A DNA stretch of 35,176 nucleotides. Source: Deltaproteobacteria bacterium. Its GTDB lineage: Bacteria > Myxococcota_A > UBA796 > SXON01. The first letter of the stretch is position 1, and every line of letters begins with the position of its first letter. The position numbers and the translations under genes are program-made. Shown here piece after piece: positions 1-6,569 of this stretch. Where the stretch lies: the NCBI GenBank assembly GCA_947486185.1, contig CANKTH010000046.1:1-35176 (forward strand), written 5' to 3'. The notes below the pieces were generated by a model. It made no database searches. It had not been told where the DNA came from and saw only the letters and a program-made list of their open reading frames with translations.

Positions 1-258
1 CGACCTCATGGCCTCGTCCGACCGGAGCTCCGGAGGCACCGCTTCGCCATTGCGACTCCTCGCCACTGCACACCTCACGCCGCGCCATGATGTATCAGCG
101 GGCGTTGACGCGTCAAGGATCCATGCGCTGTGATGCGATTCTGTTTAGCCGCGCGTCTCCGAAGTCCCGCCACCTCCTGCGAGGACGACCCGCCCCGTCA
201 TCCGCGCTTGGGCACCGACGAAGGGTGAGACCCAAAGGCCGGGGGACCCGAAGCGCCC

Positions 259-277
259 GGGGAACGGAACGTTCCCC
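259..277. other. Perfect 8-bp inverted repeat, 3-nt loop
   Basis: The arms are ggggaacg (259-266) and cgttcccc (270-277) around gaa. It lies about 80 bp past the stop codon of the minus-strand lipoprotein gene. On the minus strand it is followed by GC-rich sequence, not a U-tract, so a classical intrinsic terminator is doubtful. It could instead be a protein-binding palindrome for a gene to the left. Confidence 0.4.
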
Positions 278-322
278 TTGGACAAGGATCATGCAGCGAG
301 CGGCACGCTGCGACCGCGGCGT

Positions 323-348
323 CGCGGAAGGAGAGCACCACTTCCGCG
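323..348 (-). terminator. Possible terminator hairpin of the lipoprotein gene
   Basis: A perfect 8-bp stem (cgcggaag at 323-330, cttccgcg at 341-348) with a 10-nt loop begins 8 bp beyond the stop codon of the lipoprotein gene at 356-1729. The position fits a transcript 3' end. No U-tract follows on the minus strand, so it would be a weak or factor-assisted terminator. Confidence 0.4.
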
Positions 349-355
349 ATGAGCA

Positions 356-1729
356 CTATCCGGGGGTCACCACGTCGATGTCCAGGTTGGGCTGGCTCGC
401 GCGGCCCGTGGCGGTCCGGCCGGTGCCGTTGCCGAAGGCGCCGATAGGCTCCCCCACCTCTTGAAGCGTGCCGTCCCCGTCGAGATCGACGTAGGCCCAG
501 ACGAACGCGACGGTCCCCGAAGGCGTGACGAGCACATAGCTATGCTCGCCAGACATGAAGTCGGCCACCGAAAAGACCTCGTGGTCGTAAGCGTCGTCCC
601 CGAGGTCCGCCGCCGAGAACTCGAGCTCTGGCTTGTACTTCATCGCCGCGACGTAGATCATCGCCGTGGAGGGCCACGTGCTCACATCTTCCGCCGAGCG
701 AACCATGCCGCTCAAGAGCACGTAGGGCACAAAGGTCGGGCTGGAATCGCCAAAGGGCACGAGCACGTCGTGGTCCACCAGGTCAGCCTCGCCCACCGTG
801 ATCGGGTTGCCGTCCGCCCCCATCGATACGTAGCTGCCCCAAGTGTCGGCAGGATCGATGAGGCCGTTCCCGTTGCTGTCCCAGGCCCCGAGGAGCTGCA
901 TCGGGCCCGAGGACATGGTCACGGACAGGCTGTAGTTAGCCTCCGCCCCGCTGGCCAACGCCGTGGGGGTCACCCGGTTCGACTCGTAGGGACCCTGGCC
1001 GTCGGTGGTGTACAGCAACGCGGCGACATCACCGTCCACCCAGGGGTCGGTGACCGAAAGGATGCCGGAGATCGTGGTGTACACGCCGCCGCCGCCGGTG
1101 TCGCCACCGCCACCGCCACCGCCACCACCACCACCACCACCACCGCTGCCGTCCGTGCAGGGGACCTGTATGGTGACATCGATGTCTTCAGCCGCTCCGC
1201 CGGCCACGAGCGGGATCGCGTCGGGCCACACCCCGCTCGGCTCGTAGGTGGCGATGATGGTATCCACGAGGGTTGCGTCGGCGGCCGCGAAAACCCGCAG
1301 CTCGGTGCCGACCAGACCGCTGACGTTGAAGCCGTAGTCGTCTCCATCATCGAGGTTGGGCGCGGCAAAGCTGGTGGAATCCAGCCAGTTCTGCGCGCCT
1401 TCGCCCTCAGAATACGCGCCGACGAACACCTGCCCGAAGGGGTAGGACGCAAAACATTCGGACCAGTCCACGGGAATGACGGTCTCACCGTCCTCCATGA
1501 AGAACTGCAGCCTGACGTTCCCGCTGATGGTCATCGCGCCGGTCTCCGGATCTACGTCGGCATCGGCGTCCGAGTCCGCATCCGAGTCGGAATCCGAGTC
1601 CGCATCGGAGTCGGTGTCCGCGTCCGTGGGCTCCGTCGTGTCCGTCGTCCCGGTCTTGGTAGTGTCGTCCCCGGTATCTACCGGGCCCCCGGTACAGCCG
1701 GCCATCAGCATGAGCATCATCAGGCGCAT
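356..1729 (-). CDS. Lipoprotein with Asp/Ser-rich linker and poly-Gly tract
   Basis: A 457-residue protein of unknown function, predicted to be lipid-anchored. The N-terminus is a Met/Leu-rich signal ending in the lipobox MAGC (Cys12). Residues 18-60 form a flexible linker of Asp, Thr and Ser (TGTTDTTEP, then repeated SD/AD), of the kind common in myxobacterial surface lipoproteins. Two similar halves seem to follow, each with a phrase like 'ISGNVRLQF' or 'ISGILSVTD' and a description of value-like loops (DSNGNGLIDPAD, DLDGDGTL), which resemble Ca-binding DxDxDG loops. They are joined by about 14 consecutive Gly near residue 200. The ATG has a GGGAG ribosome site six bases upstream. The gene stands alone with its own putative promoter. 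No enzymatic motif is visible; a beta-sandwich surface protein is inference. Confidence 0.85.
   Translation of the reverse strand: MRLMMLMLMAGCTGGPVDTGDDTTKTGTTDTTEPTDADTDSDADSDSDSDADSDADADVDPETGAMTISGNVRLQFFMEDGETVIPVDWSECFASYPFGQVFVGAYSEGEGAQNWLDSTSFAAPNLDDGDDYGFNVSGLVGTELRVFAAADATLVDTIIATYEPSGVWPDAIPLVAGGAAEDIDVTIQVPCTDGSGGGGGGGGGGGGGGDTGGGGVYTTISGILSVTDPWVDGDVAALLYTTDGQGPYESNRVTPTALASGAEANYSLSVTMSSGPMQLLGAWDSNGNGLIDPADTWGSYVSMGADGNPITVGEADLVDHDVLVPFGDSSPTFVPYVLLSGMVRSAEDVSTWPSTAMIYVAAMKYKPELEFSAADLGDDAYDHEVFSVADFMSGEHSYVLVTPSGTVAFVWAYVDLDGDGTLQEVGEPIGAFGNGTGRTATGRASQPNLDIDVVTPG
1103..1146. repeat. Trinucleotide repeat encoding poly-glycine
   Basis: An uninterrupted run of gccacc, then cca, triplets on the plus strand is read as Gly codons on the minus strand inside the lipoprotein gene. 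Such a pure triplet tract is prone to slippage in whole codons, which would change linker length without breaking the frame. Confidence 0.85.
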
Positions 1730-1755
1730 CTTGAACTCCCAACCATTGGTTACAG

Positions 1756-1782
1756 TCTATATCACGTGACAACCGCTTACAA
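1756..1782 (-). promoter_or_regulatory. Possible sigma-70-type promoter for the lipoprotein
   Basis: Reading the minus strand, TTGTAA (1782-1777) is followed after 15 bp by TATAGA (1761-1756), giving a start about 20 nt before the ATG at 1729. The surrounding 100 bp are clearly more AT-rich than the genes on either side. The spacer is shorter than the usual 17 bp, so this is tentative. Confidence 0.35.
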
Positions 1783-1834
1783 GAGGCATCTACCGGTAAT
1801 TCTGCATACCACTTCACCGCGACAAAGCCAGCGT

Positions 1835-2326
1835 TCACCCTCCGTCTGCTGGATCAGCCCCCGTTGCGTCAAGACCCCAGAGCACCACCTCCTGCACCTT
1901 CTGGTTCGTGGCACGGAGCCGGCCCGCCAGCGAGCGCCCCAACGCCCACGCAAATGAGGCGAACAAGGGCGCGTCTCGGTCCAGCAACTGGCGGAGCCGT
2001 TCCTGGCTGATCGCCAACACCCGGCAGGGCACCTCGGCGGTGACGGTCGCCGAAGACCCCTGGCCGTCCAACAGGTCCACCTCGCCGAAGTAGTTGGGAG
2101 GATCGAGGTGGGCGATCACGATCTCCGAATGCCCTCGGATCTTCTTGCTCACCATGACCCTCCCCTCCCACAGGACGTACATGGCGTCGTGCTGGCTCCC
2201 TTCCCAGAGCAGCACACGGTCCTTGGGGATGTCCTGAACCTCGATATAGCTCTGGATCAAGGATCTTTGTTCAGGGGTGAGGCGATCGAAGAGCGGGACC
2301 GTGGCGAGAAAGGCGTCGAGGGTCAT
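1835..2326 (-). CDS. Cyclic-nucleotide-binding-fold (cNMP) protein
   Basis: A 163-residue single-domain protein with the CRP/cAMP-binding beta-roll and no helix-turn-helix, so it is not a CRP-type transcription factor on its own. Residues 1-25 (LDAFLATVPLF.RLTPEQR) are the usual helical lead-in. The beta-roll covers about 30-118 and includes the FGEVDLLDGQ phosphate-cassette stretch. Where CAP has Arg82 (GQERSA), this protein reads GQGSSA, so the phosphate-contacting Arg is Ser. Ligand binding is therefore uncertain. I chose the ATG at 2326 because GGAGAGG lies just upstream; the longer frame overlaps the preceding gene and has an Arg/Gly-rich, non-domain N-terminus. It is the last gene of the SPFH cluster. 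Confidence 0.85.
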   Translation of the reverse strand: MTLDAFLATVPLFDRLTPEQRSLIQSYIEVQDIPKDRVLLWEGSQHDAMYVLWEGRVMVSKKIRGHSEIVIAHLDPPNYFGEVDLLDGQGSSATVTAEVPCRVLAISQERLRQLLDRDAPLFASFAWALGRSLAGRLRATNQKVQEVVLWGLDATGADPADGG

Positions 2327-2346
2327 GCGGAAACCTCTCCCTCTCC

Positions 2347-2895
2347 TTATCCAGCCCCCCCTGATTCCGCCGGGGCGCCGGGAGAGAGAGTTCCGGCGCC
2401 CGGCCCGCGGACTCGCCGGCGTCGTAACCACCAGGTCAGCCCGGCGGTGAGCAGCAAGAGAACCGGCGCGACCTTGACAGTCGCCTCAGTCCCGACGAGT
2501 CCAGCTTCCCAATCCCAACGGGTAAAGGGGAAAAAAAGCATGTATCCTACGCCAAAGTGGGACTGCAGGAGATCGACCGCAAGATGGAGAAAGCCTCCTG
2601 CTGTCAGGAGCCCGAAAACCCGGAAGCGCTCGGGCGGCGCAAAACCATGGGCGAGCGCGTAATTCAGGACCACCAAACCGGAAGGCAGGTGTAAGGGGCT
2701 GAACAGGTAGATGAGTGGCTCCGGGATCGCCGGCCAGGTCGCGCGTACACGGATGAGCGCGAGGCCGGGCACCTGTCCGAACAGGTCGGGCACGCAGCTC
2801 CCCGCGACCAGCACCGCGAGATCGCCGCGCTCTCGCAGGCCCGCGGCCAGGCCGGCTAGCAGAGCGACGCAGCCGTGGGTGAGCAGGTCAGCCAT
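2347..2895 (-). CDS. Membrane-bound metal-dependent hydrolase-like protein (YdjM/DUF457 type)
   Basis: A 182-residue multi-pass membrane protein. It has the spaced His/Asp set of the YdjM/DUF457 family: His7 (LLTHGCVAL), Asp37 (SCVPDLFG), His69 in SPLHLPSG, and His104/Asp108/His113 in FLHLAVDLLQSHFG. In this family such residues are thought to bind a metal at the membrane. Hydrophobic segments lie near residues 8-20, 27-40, 66-82, 93-108 and 141-156; the C-terminus is Arg-rich and would be cytoplasmic. The ATG at 2895 overlaps the previous gene's TGA by 8 bp, which supports this start over the longer frame. Substrate unknown. Confidence 0.75.
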   Translation of the reverse strand: MADLLTHGCVALLAGLAAGLRERGDLAVLVAGSCVPDLFGQVPGLALIRVRATWPAIPEPLIYLFSPLHLPSGLVVLNYALAHGFAPPERFRVFGLLTAGGFLHLAVDLLQSHFGVGYMLFFPFTRWDWEAGLVGTEATVKVAPVLLLLTAGLTWWLRRRRVRGPGAGTLSPGAPAESGGAG

Positions 2896-3355
2896 CGCGG
2901 CGCGCCCCGATGTAGCCGCCCTGAAGCCGGAAACAAAGCGGGCCCGCGGCGAGCGCCAGCACCACCCCAGCGTAACCCAGGCGCTCCTTCCATCGACGGA
3001 GGGGATGCAGCTCACGCTCCGCCTCGATCATCGTCAGATCCGAAGCACGAAAGTGGCCTTTGAGCGAAATCGTGTCCCCCACTGCGAGCCCCGCGCTCTC
3101 CCCCACCACGGGCACGTCCCGCAGCACCTTGGACACCCTGAACCGCTGCGGCCCGTCAACTGCGGTCACGGTCCACAGCGGGAAAATCAGCGTAGCGCCG
3201 TCCGATCGGGCAGGATCTTCGAGGCAATCCCGGTAGCCGAACACCAACTCCATCGCCACATGGACGTTGTACAGGCCGAGGCCCAACATCAGGGACGCCG
3301 CGAGAGCCAGCCGCCGCCATTTGCCAGGCTCATCCAGCCATCGCGGGACCTTCAC
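2888..3355 (-). CDS. Two-TM membrane protein of unknown function
   Basis: A 155-residue protein I do not recognise. A first hydrophobic segment (about 15-38) and a second (about 125-142) flank a soluble region of roughly 85 residues. That region looks like a small beta domain, with ...VVGESAGLAVGDTISLKG..., reminiscent of an OB-like or assembly domain; this is inference. It begins with GTG overlapping the SPFH2 stop codon (GTGA) and ends inside the next gene, so it is translationally coupled on both sides. A soluble domain held between two membrane helices and encoded next to SPFH proteins suggests a partner of the SPFH assembly. Confidence 0.7.
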   Translation of the reverse strand: MKVPRWLDEPGKWRRLALAASLMLGLGLYNVHVAMELVFGYRDCLEDPARSDGATLIFPLWTVTAVDGPQRFRVSKVLRDVPVVGESAGLAVGDTISLKGHFRASDLTMIEAERELHPLRRWKERLGYAGVVLALAAGPLCFRLQGGYIGARRDG

Positions 3356-4338
3356 TTCTTCGTCACCCCGTACTGCAACAGGAGCGCGTTCATGTCCATC
3401 GTCCGGAGCTCTCCGCCCGACGGCAGGAACAGTATAGGTTTACCCGCCAAAGCTTCCGCGACCTTGAGCTTGACCATGTTCGTGCCGCCCGCGCCGCCCA
3501 TCGCCCGCGCCTGGGCCTTGAGGCCTTCGGTGCGCGACCGCGCTTCGGCGAGGGTCGCCTCGGCCTCCTGCTGCCGCTGGAAGTAAGCAGCATCCGCGTG
3601 GAGCTGCTTACGGGTCGCCTCACCGCGCGCCTGCTCGATCAGTTGGTTCGCCTTTCCCTTGGCAACCTCCAACTTCTGCCGCATGCCCTCACGCACCGCC
3701 TCAGTCTCGGATCGGAGCCGACCGGCGTCCTGCTCGGCTACGGTCTTGTCCTTGATCACCTGCTCATACTCTGGGTTGAAGTTGTGCTCTCCCAGGATCA
3801 CCTGGTCGACCACCGCCCCTTCTGGGTTGAGGAAGTGGTTACACGCTTCCCTCGCCTGATCCGCCCTGGCAAACCTCAAGGTAGCGTCATAGTATTCTTC
3901 TGACCGAAGCTCGTTGAGCACGTCCCGCAGGATCGTACGCACCACCGGGCGCACGAGCCGCTCCTCAACCGCGGCCGTATTCTCGCCGATGAACTGCAGC
4001 ACATAAGGCGCCTTGGATTTGTCGATGTGCCAGGTGACGGTGACGTCAACCCAAATGTCGTTGCCGTCGAAGGTCTTGAAGCGCAGCGCGTCATCACCGG
4101 CCCCCTCCGATCCGCGCCCCGCGGCCATCACGAGGTTCTGTACACCCGCATCGAACACATACCACGACCGCAAGAACCACGGGACCAGATAGGTTGAACC
4201 TGACTCATAGACGTCGGGAAGGACCCCCGGGCTGCCCACGAGCGCCAGATTGGCGGTCTGCACGCCCACCTCCGTGCCACCAAGTGTGTGGGGCGTGCAG
4301 GCCCCGAGCATGAACGCCAGGATGAAGTTACCAACCAC
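3352..4338 (-). CDS. SPFH/Band 7 (prohibitin-like) protein 2, putative lipoprotein
   Basis: A 328-residue SPFH-family protein. The short hydrophobic N-terminus ends in LGAC (Cys14), so it may be lipid-anchored instead of carrying a normal TM helix. The Band 7 domain spans about 25-200 (GVQTANLALVG, then FKTFDGNDIWVDVTVTWHID typical of prohibitin folds). A charged, Ala/Glu/Arg-rich coiled coil follows at about 195-280. The tail contains TNMVKLKVAEAL and FLPSGGE, matching the tail of SPFH protein 1. I chose GTG at 4338 because GGAGG precedes it by 8 bases and because it overlaps the upstream TAA by 11 bp; the longer frame has no signal-like start. These proteins form large membrane-bound rings or cages, as HflK/HflC do. 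Confidence 0.88.
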   Translation of the reverse strand: MVGNFILAFMLGACTPHTLGGTEVGVQTANLALVGSPGVLPDVYESGSTYLVPWFLRSWYVFDAGVQNLVMAAGRGSEGAGDDALRFKTFDGNDIWVDVTVTWHIDKSKAPYVLQFIGENTAAVEERLVRPVVRTILRDVLNELRSEEYYDATLRFARADQAREACNHFLNPEGAVVDQVILGEHNFNPEYEQVIKDKTVAEQDAGRLRSETEAVREGMRQKLEVAKGKANQLIEQARGEATRKQLHADAAYFQRQQEAEATLAEARSRTEGLKAQARAMGGAGGTNMVKLKVAEALAGKPILFLPSGGELRTMDMNALLLQYGVTKK

Positions 4339-5362
4339 GGATGAGTCCTCCGAGATCGAGGGGATTGCTGCCGCTCGGCCCGTCACTTGGAAGCACGATG
4401 ACCTCGGTGCCCTCGAGCGCCTCCGCCATCTTGAGGCCCACGATGTTGCTCGCCCCGACCCCGGAGAGTGCGTCGTTCTCGAGCCGTTTGGACTCGGCGC
4501 GCGCGAGCTCCACCAGCAGATCGCCCTCGGCGATACGCTTCCGGGAATAGAGGTCGGCCGTGGCTGCGATTCGGGTGACCTCCGCAGCGCCGCGCGTCTC
4601 CTCGACGTTCACCAACGCGGTCCCTTCGGCCTCCACCCGATCTCGCTCAGCCTGCTCCGCGGCCTTCACGGCCTCCGCGCGGTTGAGGAACACTCTCTGG
4701 TCCTGGATCTTGCGGTTTTCGATCGCCTCCTGGTAGCGAGGATCGTACACGTAGTGGCGCACCAGTACCGCCCAGATCTGGACGCCGTAGCGGTCATGAA
4801 GGTCGCGATCAAGGAGATCACGAGCCTCAATTGCGGCCTCTCGCCGCTTCCGCCCTCTGTAGAACTGCTCGGCGTCAAGCACACCCAGGGTCTGACGGAG
4901 CACCTGCTCGGCCCGAGGCCGAACAACCTGCTCGATGTAGGCGTCACCCAGCCCGATCTCCATGATCACCTTGACCGGATCCACCACGCGATAGGCGATG
5001 GTGACATCGACGGTGACCCGGTACCCCTCTGAGGTCTGGATGTTGATAGCTGGCGCCTGGCTGGCCGACGCCGCGTTCTCCGAATGGCTGACGTTGAACT
5101 CGAGGATCTCCAGGCTTCGCGGGAAGTGGTGGAGCCGGGTGTAGCCGGGCAGGACCAGATGATATCCCTGGCCCACGATGTCGGGACTGAAGCCTTGGCC
5201 CGGGCCGAATAATACTTGACGAACCGCCATTTCATTCGGCGGCACAAAGTCGACCAGACTGTCCCCCAACAAAAGGCACGCGGCGATCAGCAGGCCGCCT
5301 ACCGAGAGGATCCGTCGCAAGCCACCCTGGAAGAAAGGTATCTTTACGCGAGCACTTTCCAT
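4328..5362 (-). CDS. SPFH/Band 7 (HflK/HflC-like) protein 1
   Basis: A 344-residue protein with one TM helix near residues 16-34, a Band 7 domain at about 40-225 (PPNEMAVRQVLFGPG; INIQTSEGYRVTVDVTIAYRV) and a long Ala/Glu/Arg coiled coil to about 300. Its tail reads GASNIVGLKMAEALEG and VIVLPSDG, closely similar to protein 2. A tandem pair of divergent SPFH genes recalls hflK-hflC, but no ftsH or hflX is nearby. The ATG at 5362 sits 8 bp after the preceding stop with AAGGA just upstream; a GTG at 5401 would add 13 residues and overlap the previous gene. The pair most likely forms a hetero-oligomer; that is inference. Confidence 0.9.
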   Translation of the reverse strand: MESARVKIPFFQGGLRRILSVGGLLIAACLLLGDSLVDFVPPNEMAVRQVLFGPGQGFSPDIVGQGYHLVLPGYTRLHHFPRSLEILEFNVSHSENAASASQAPAINIQTSEGYRVTVDVTIAYRVVDPVKVIMEIGLGDAYIEQVVRPRAEQVLRQTLGVLDAEQFYRGRKRREAAIEARDLLDRDLHDRYGVQIWAVLVRHYVYDPRYQEAIENRKIQDQRVFLNRAEAVKAAEQAERDRVEAEGTALVNVEETRGAAEVTRIAATADLYSRKRIAEGDLLVELARAESKRLENDALSGVGASNIVGLKMAEALEGTEVIVLPSDGPSGSNPLDLGGLIRGW

Positions 5363-5369
5363 TGTTCCT

Positions 5370-5990
5370 TCAGGTCTGCTGGGGTTCAGAGCGCGACTCA
5401 CGGCGAGGCGGCACTACGGCCGGCCCCGCGACCGCCGGGCCCGAGATGGCCGGATCATCGAGGTCCGGAGAAGCGCTCAACGCCTCATCCGCGCGTTGAA
5501 GCTGCAACATATCGTCAGTCAGCTCCTGCAGCTGGGCCTGATATCGGCTCCGGCTCGACCAGGACCGGAGCTCAGGCAGGAGCGGCGCGAGCACGACGAA
5601 CACATAGAGCACCGCCACCCAGGGGCGGCGCACGAGTTCGACGCTCGCCGTCACCAAGAATCCTGAAAGCACCAGGGCCAGGGCGCGGTTGAACAGGCCC
5701 GGGCGAAGCAACCAGGGGGTCGCTGCCTCGTACAGATTCTGCTCGAGCGCCAGCCGGGTGTACCGGGGCAAAAACGTGCCGACGGCCTCGCGCTCGATCC
5801 GCCGCGCATGCGCGGCATCACCCAAAGTGGAAAGACATTCCTGCGCAACCGCGCGACTGGCCTCCGCCACGATCTGCGCGAACGCCTCGCGGGCAGCTAG
5901 GGCATCACCCACGTGGGCCCGGCGCACCGGCTCCAGGCGCTCCACGAGCTGCACGGAAAAGCTGTCCAGCCGAAAAGAGCCGGTCGTCAC
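5370..5990 (-). CDS. Membrane protein leading the SPFH cluster
   Basis: A 206-residue protein I do not recognise. Residues 1-98 are soluble and mostly helical, rich in Ala, Arg and Glu. Two adjacent membrane segments follow (about 100-119 and 123-141) with a very short RRP turn. Then comes a probable coiled coil (YQAQLQELTDDMLQLQRADE) and a disordered Pro/Ala tail. The helical-hairpin-plus-coiled-coil layout would let it pair with the coiled coils of the SPFH proteins. GTG start at 5990, supported by GGGAGG six bases upstream. It is the first gene of the minus-strand cluster, and its stop lies 7 bp before SPFH1. Confidence 0.75.
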   Translation of the reverse strand: MTTGSFRLDSFSVQLVERLEPVRRAHVGDALAAREAFAQIVAEASRAVAQECLSTLGDAAHARRIEREAVGTFLPRYTRLALEQNLYEAATPWLLRPGLFNRALALVLSGFLVTASVELVRRPWVAVLYVFVVLAPLLPELRSWSSRSRYQAQLQELTDDMLQLQRADEALSASPDLDDPAISGPAVAGPAVVPPRRESRSEPQQT

Positions 5991-6094
5991 AGGCGCCTCC
6001 CGACCCCAGGTAGCGTGTCCCGCGCGCGCCGTCCTGAAATTCCCGAGCCTGCCCAGTCAGATCGGCCCACGGCGGGAGTGCGCAGCCCAAAAGC

Positions 6095-6567
6095 TTGACA
6101 GAAAAGCGGCTGATGTCCGCGGTGTTGATGCTGATGTGGGCGGCGGGCGTCGCGCAAGCCGCCGACTCCCCACGCGAGGTACGCGCCTCCGCAGTCCCGG
6201 GGTCCCAACAGCGCGGCGGACCGGGTCCGAGGGCGACTCTTTGGCGCCGGTGCCTGGGGGAGTATGGGTCGCGGGCGACGGTGTACTCACGCGGCTCAGC
6301 CTTGGCCCGACGGGGCTGTCCGTGACCCGCTCGGTGCTCCCGACCAGTCGGGCCTCCGGCACGTCGGGCACCACGACCACCGCCCTCGCTGTCGAGACCG
6401 CGGCGGCGGAGATCGTGTGGTACGCCACCGTGAACGGGCTCTTTCGCCATTCGGTGGCGAAGGGCACCACCCTCGCCCTCGGCCGCGGGCGGGCTCCCGA
6501 TCCGCCAGAAGGCACGGTGGCGGCGCCCCGGCCCATCGAGCCGCTGAGCGTCGGCGATGACGGCTGA
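6095..6567 (+). pseudogene. Probable broken gene for a secreted repeat/propeller-like protein
   Basis: Two plus-strand frames each look protein-like over half of this interval. From the TTG at 6095 (or ATG at 6113) the frame gives a clean signal peptide (MSAVLMLMWAAGVAQA|AD) and then turns into Arg/Gly-rich text. In another frame, from about 6240 to 6567, the text is natural: GGVWVAGDGVLTRLSLGPTG, then IVWYATVNGLFRHS, reminiscent of beta-propeller blades. A frameshift between about 6170 and 6240 would join them. Past the TGA at 6565 the same frame continues with LYVISTGSPFDLALEG, again blade-like, so a second disabling change is possible. Alternatives are a sequencing error or chance open frames. 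It ends 2 bp from the convergent radical SAM gene. Confidence 0.4.
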
Positions 6568-6569
6568 CT

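Larger units (their letters stand above)
1..355. other. Stretch without a convincing gene
   Basis: No reading frame here has a recognisable protein pattern. An open frame at 87-464 (+) is Arg/Pro-rich, low in hydrophobic blocks and overlaps the end of the lipoprotein gene on the other strand, so I take it as a chance opening in high-GC DNA. The only structure I see is two perfect inverted repeats (259-277 and 323-348), listed separately. A gene truncated by the left window edge cannot be excluded. Confidence 0.6.

Noticed and set aside
461..1957. Long open frame (498 codons) on the plus strand opposite the first lipoprotein
   Set aside because: Its text is His/Arg/Val-rich with no domain; the opposite strand has a lipobox, ribosome site and natural composition.
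4338..4386. Extra 16 N-terminal residues for SPFH protein 2
   Set aside because: They lie inside SPFH1 coding sequence and break the signal-like N-terminus; GTG at 4338 has a good ribosome site.
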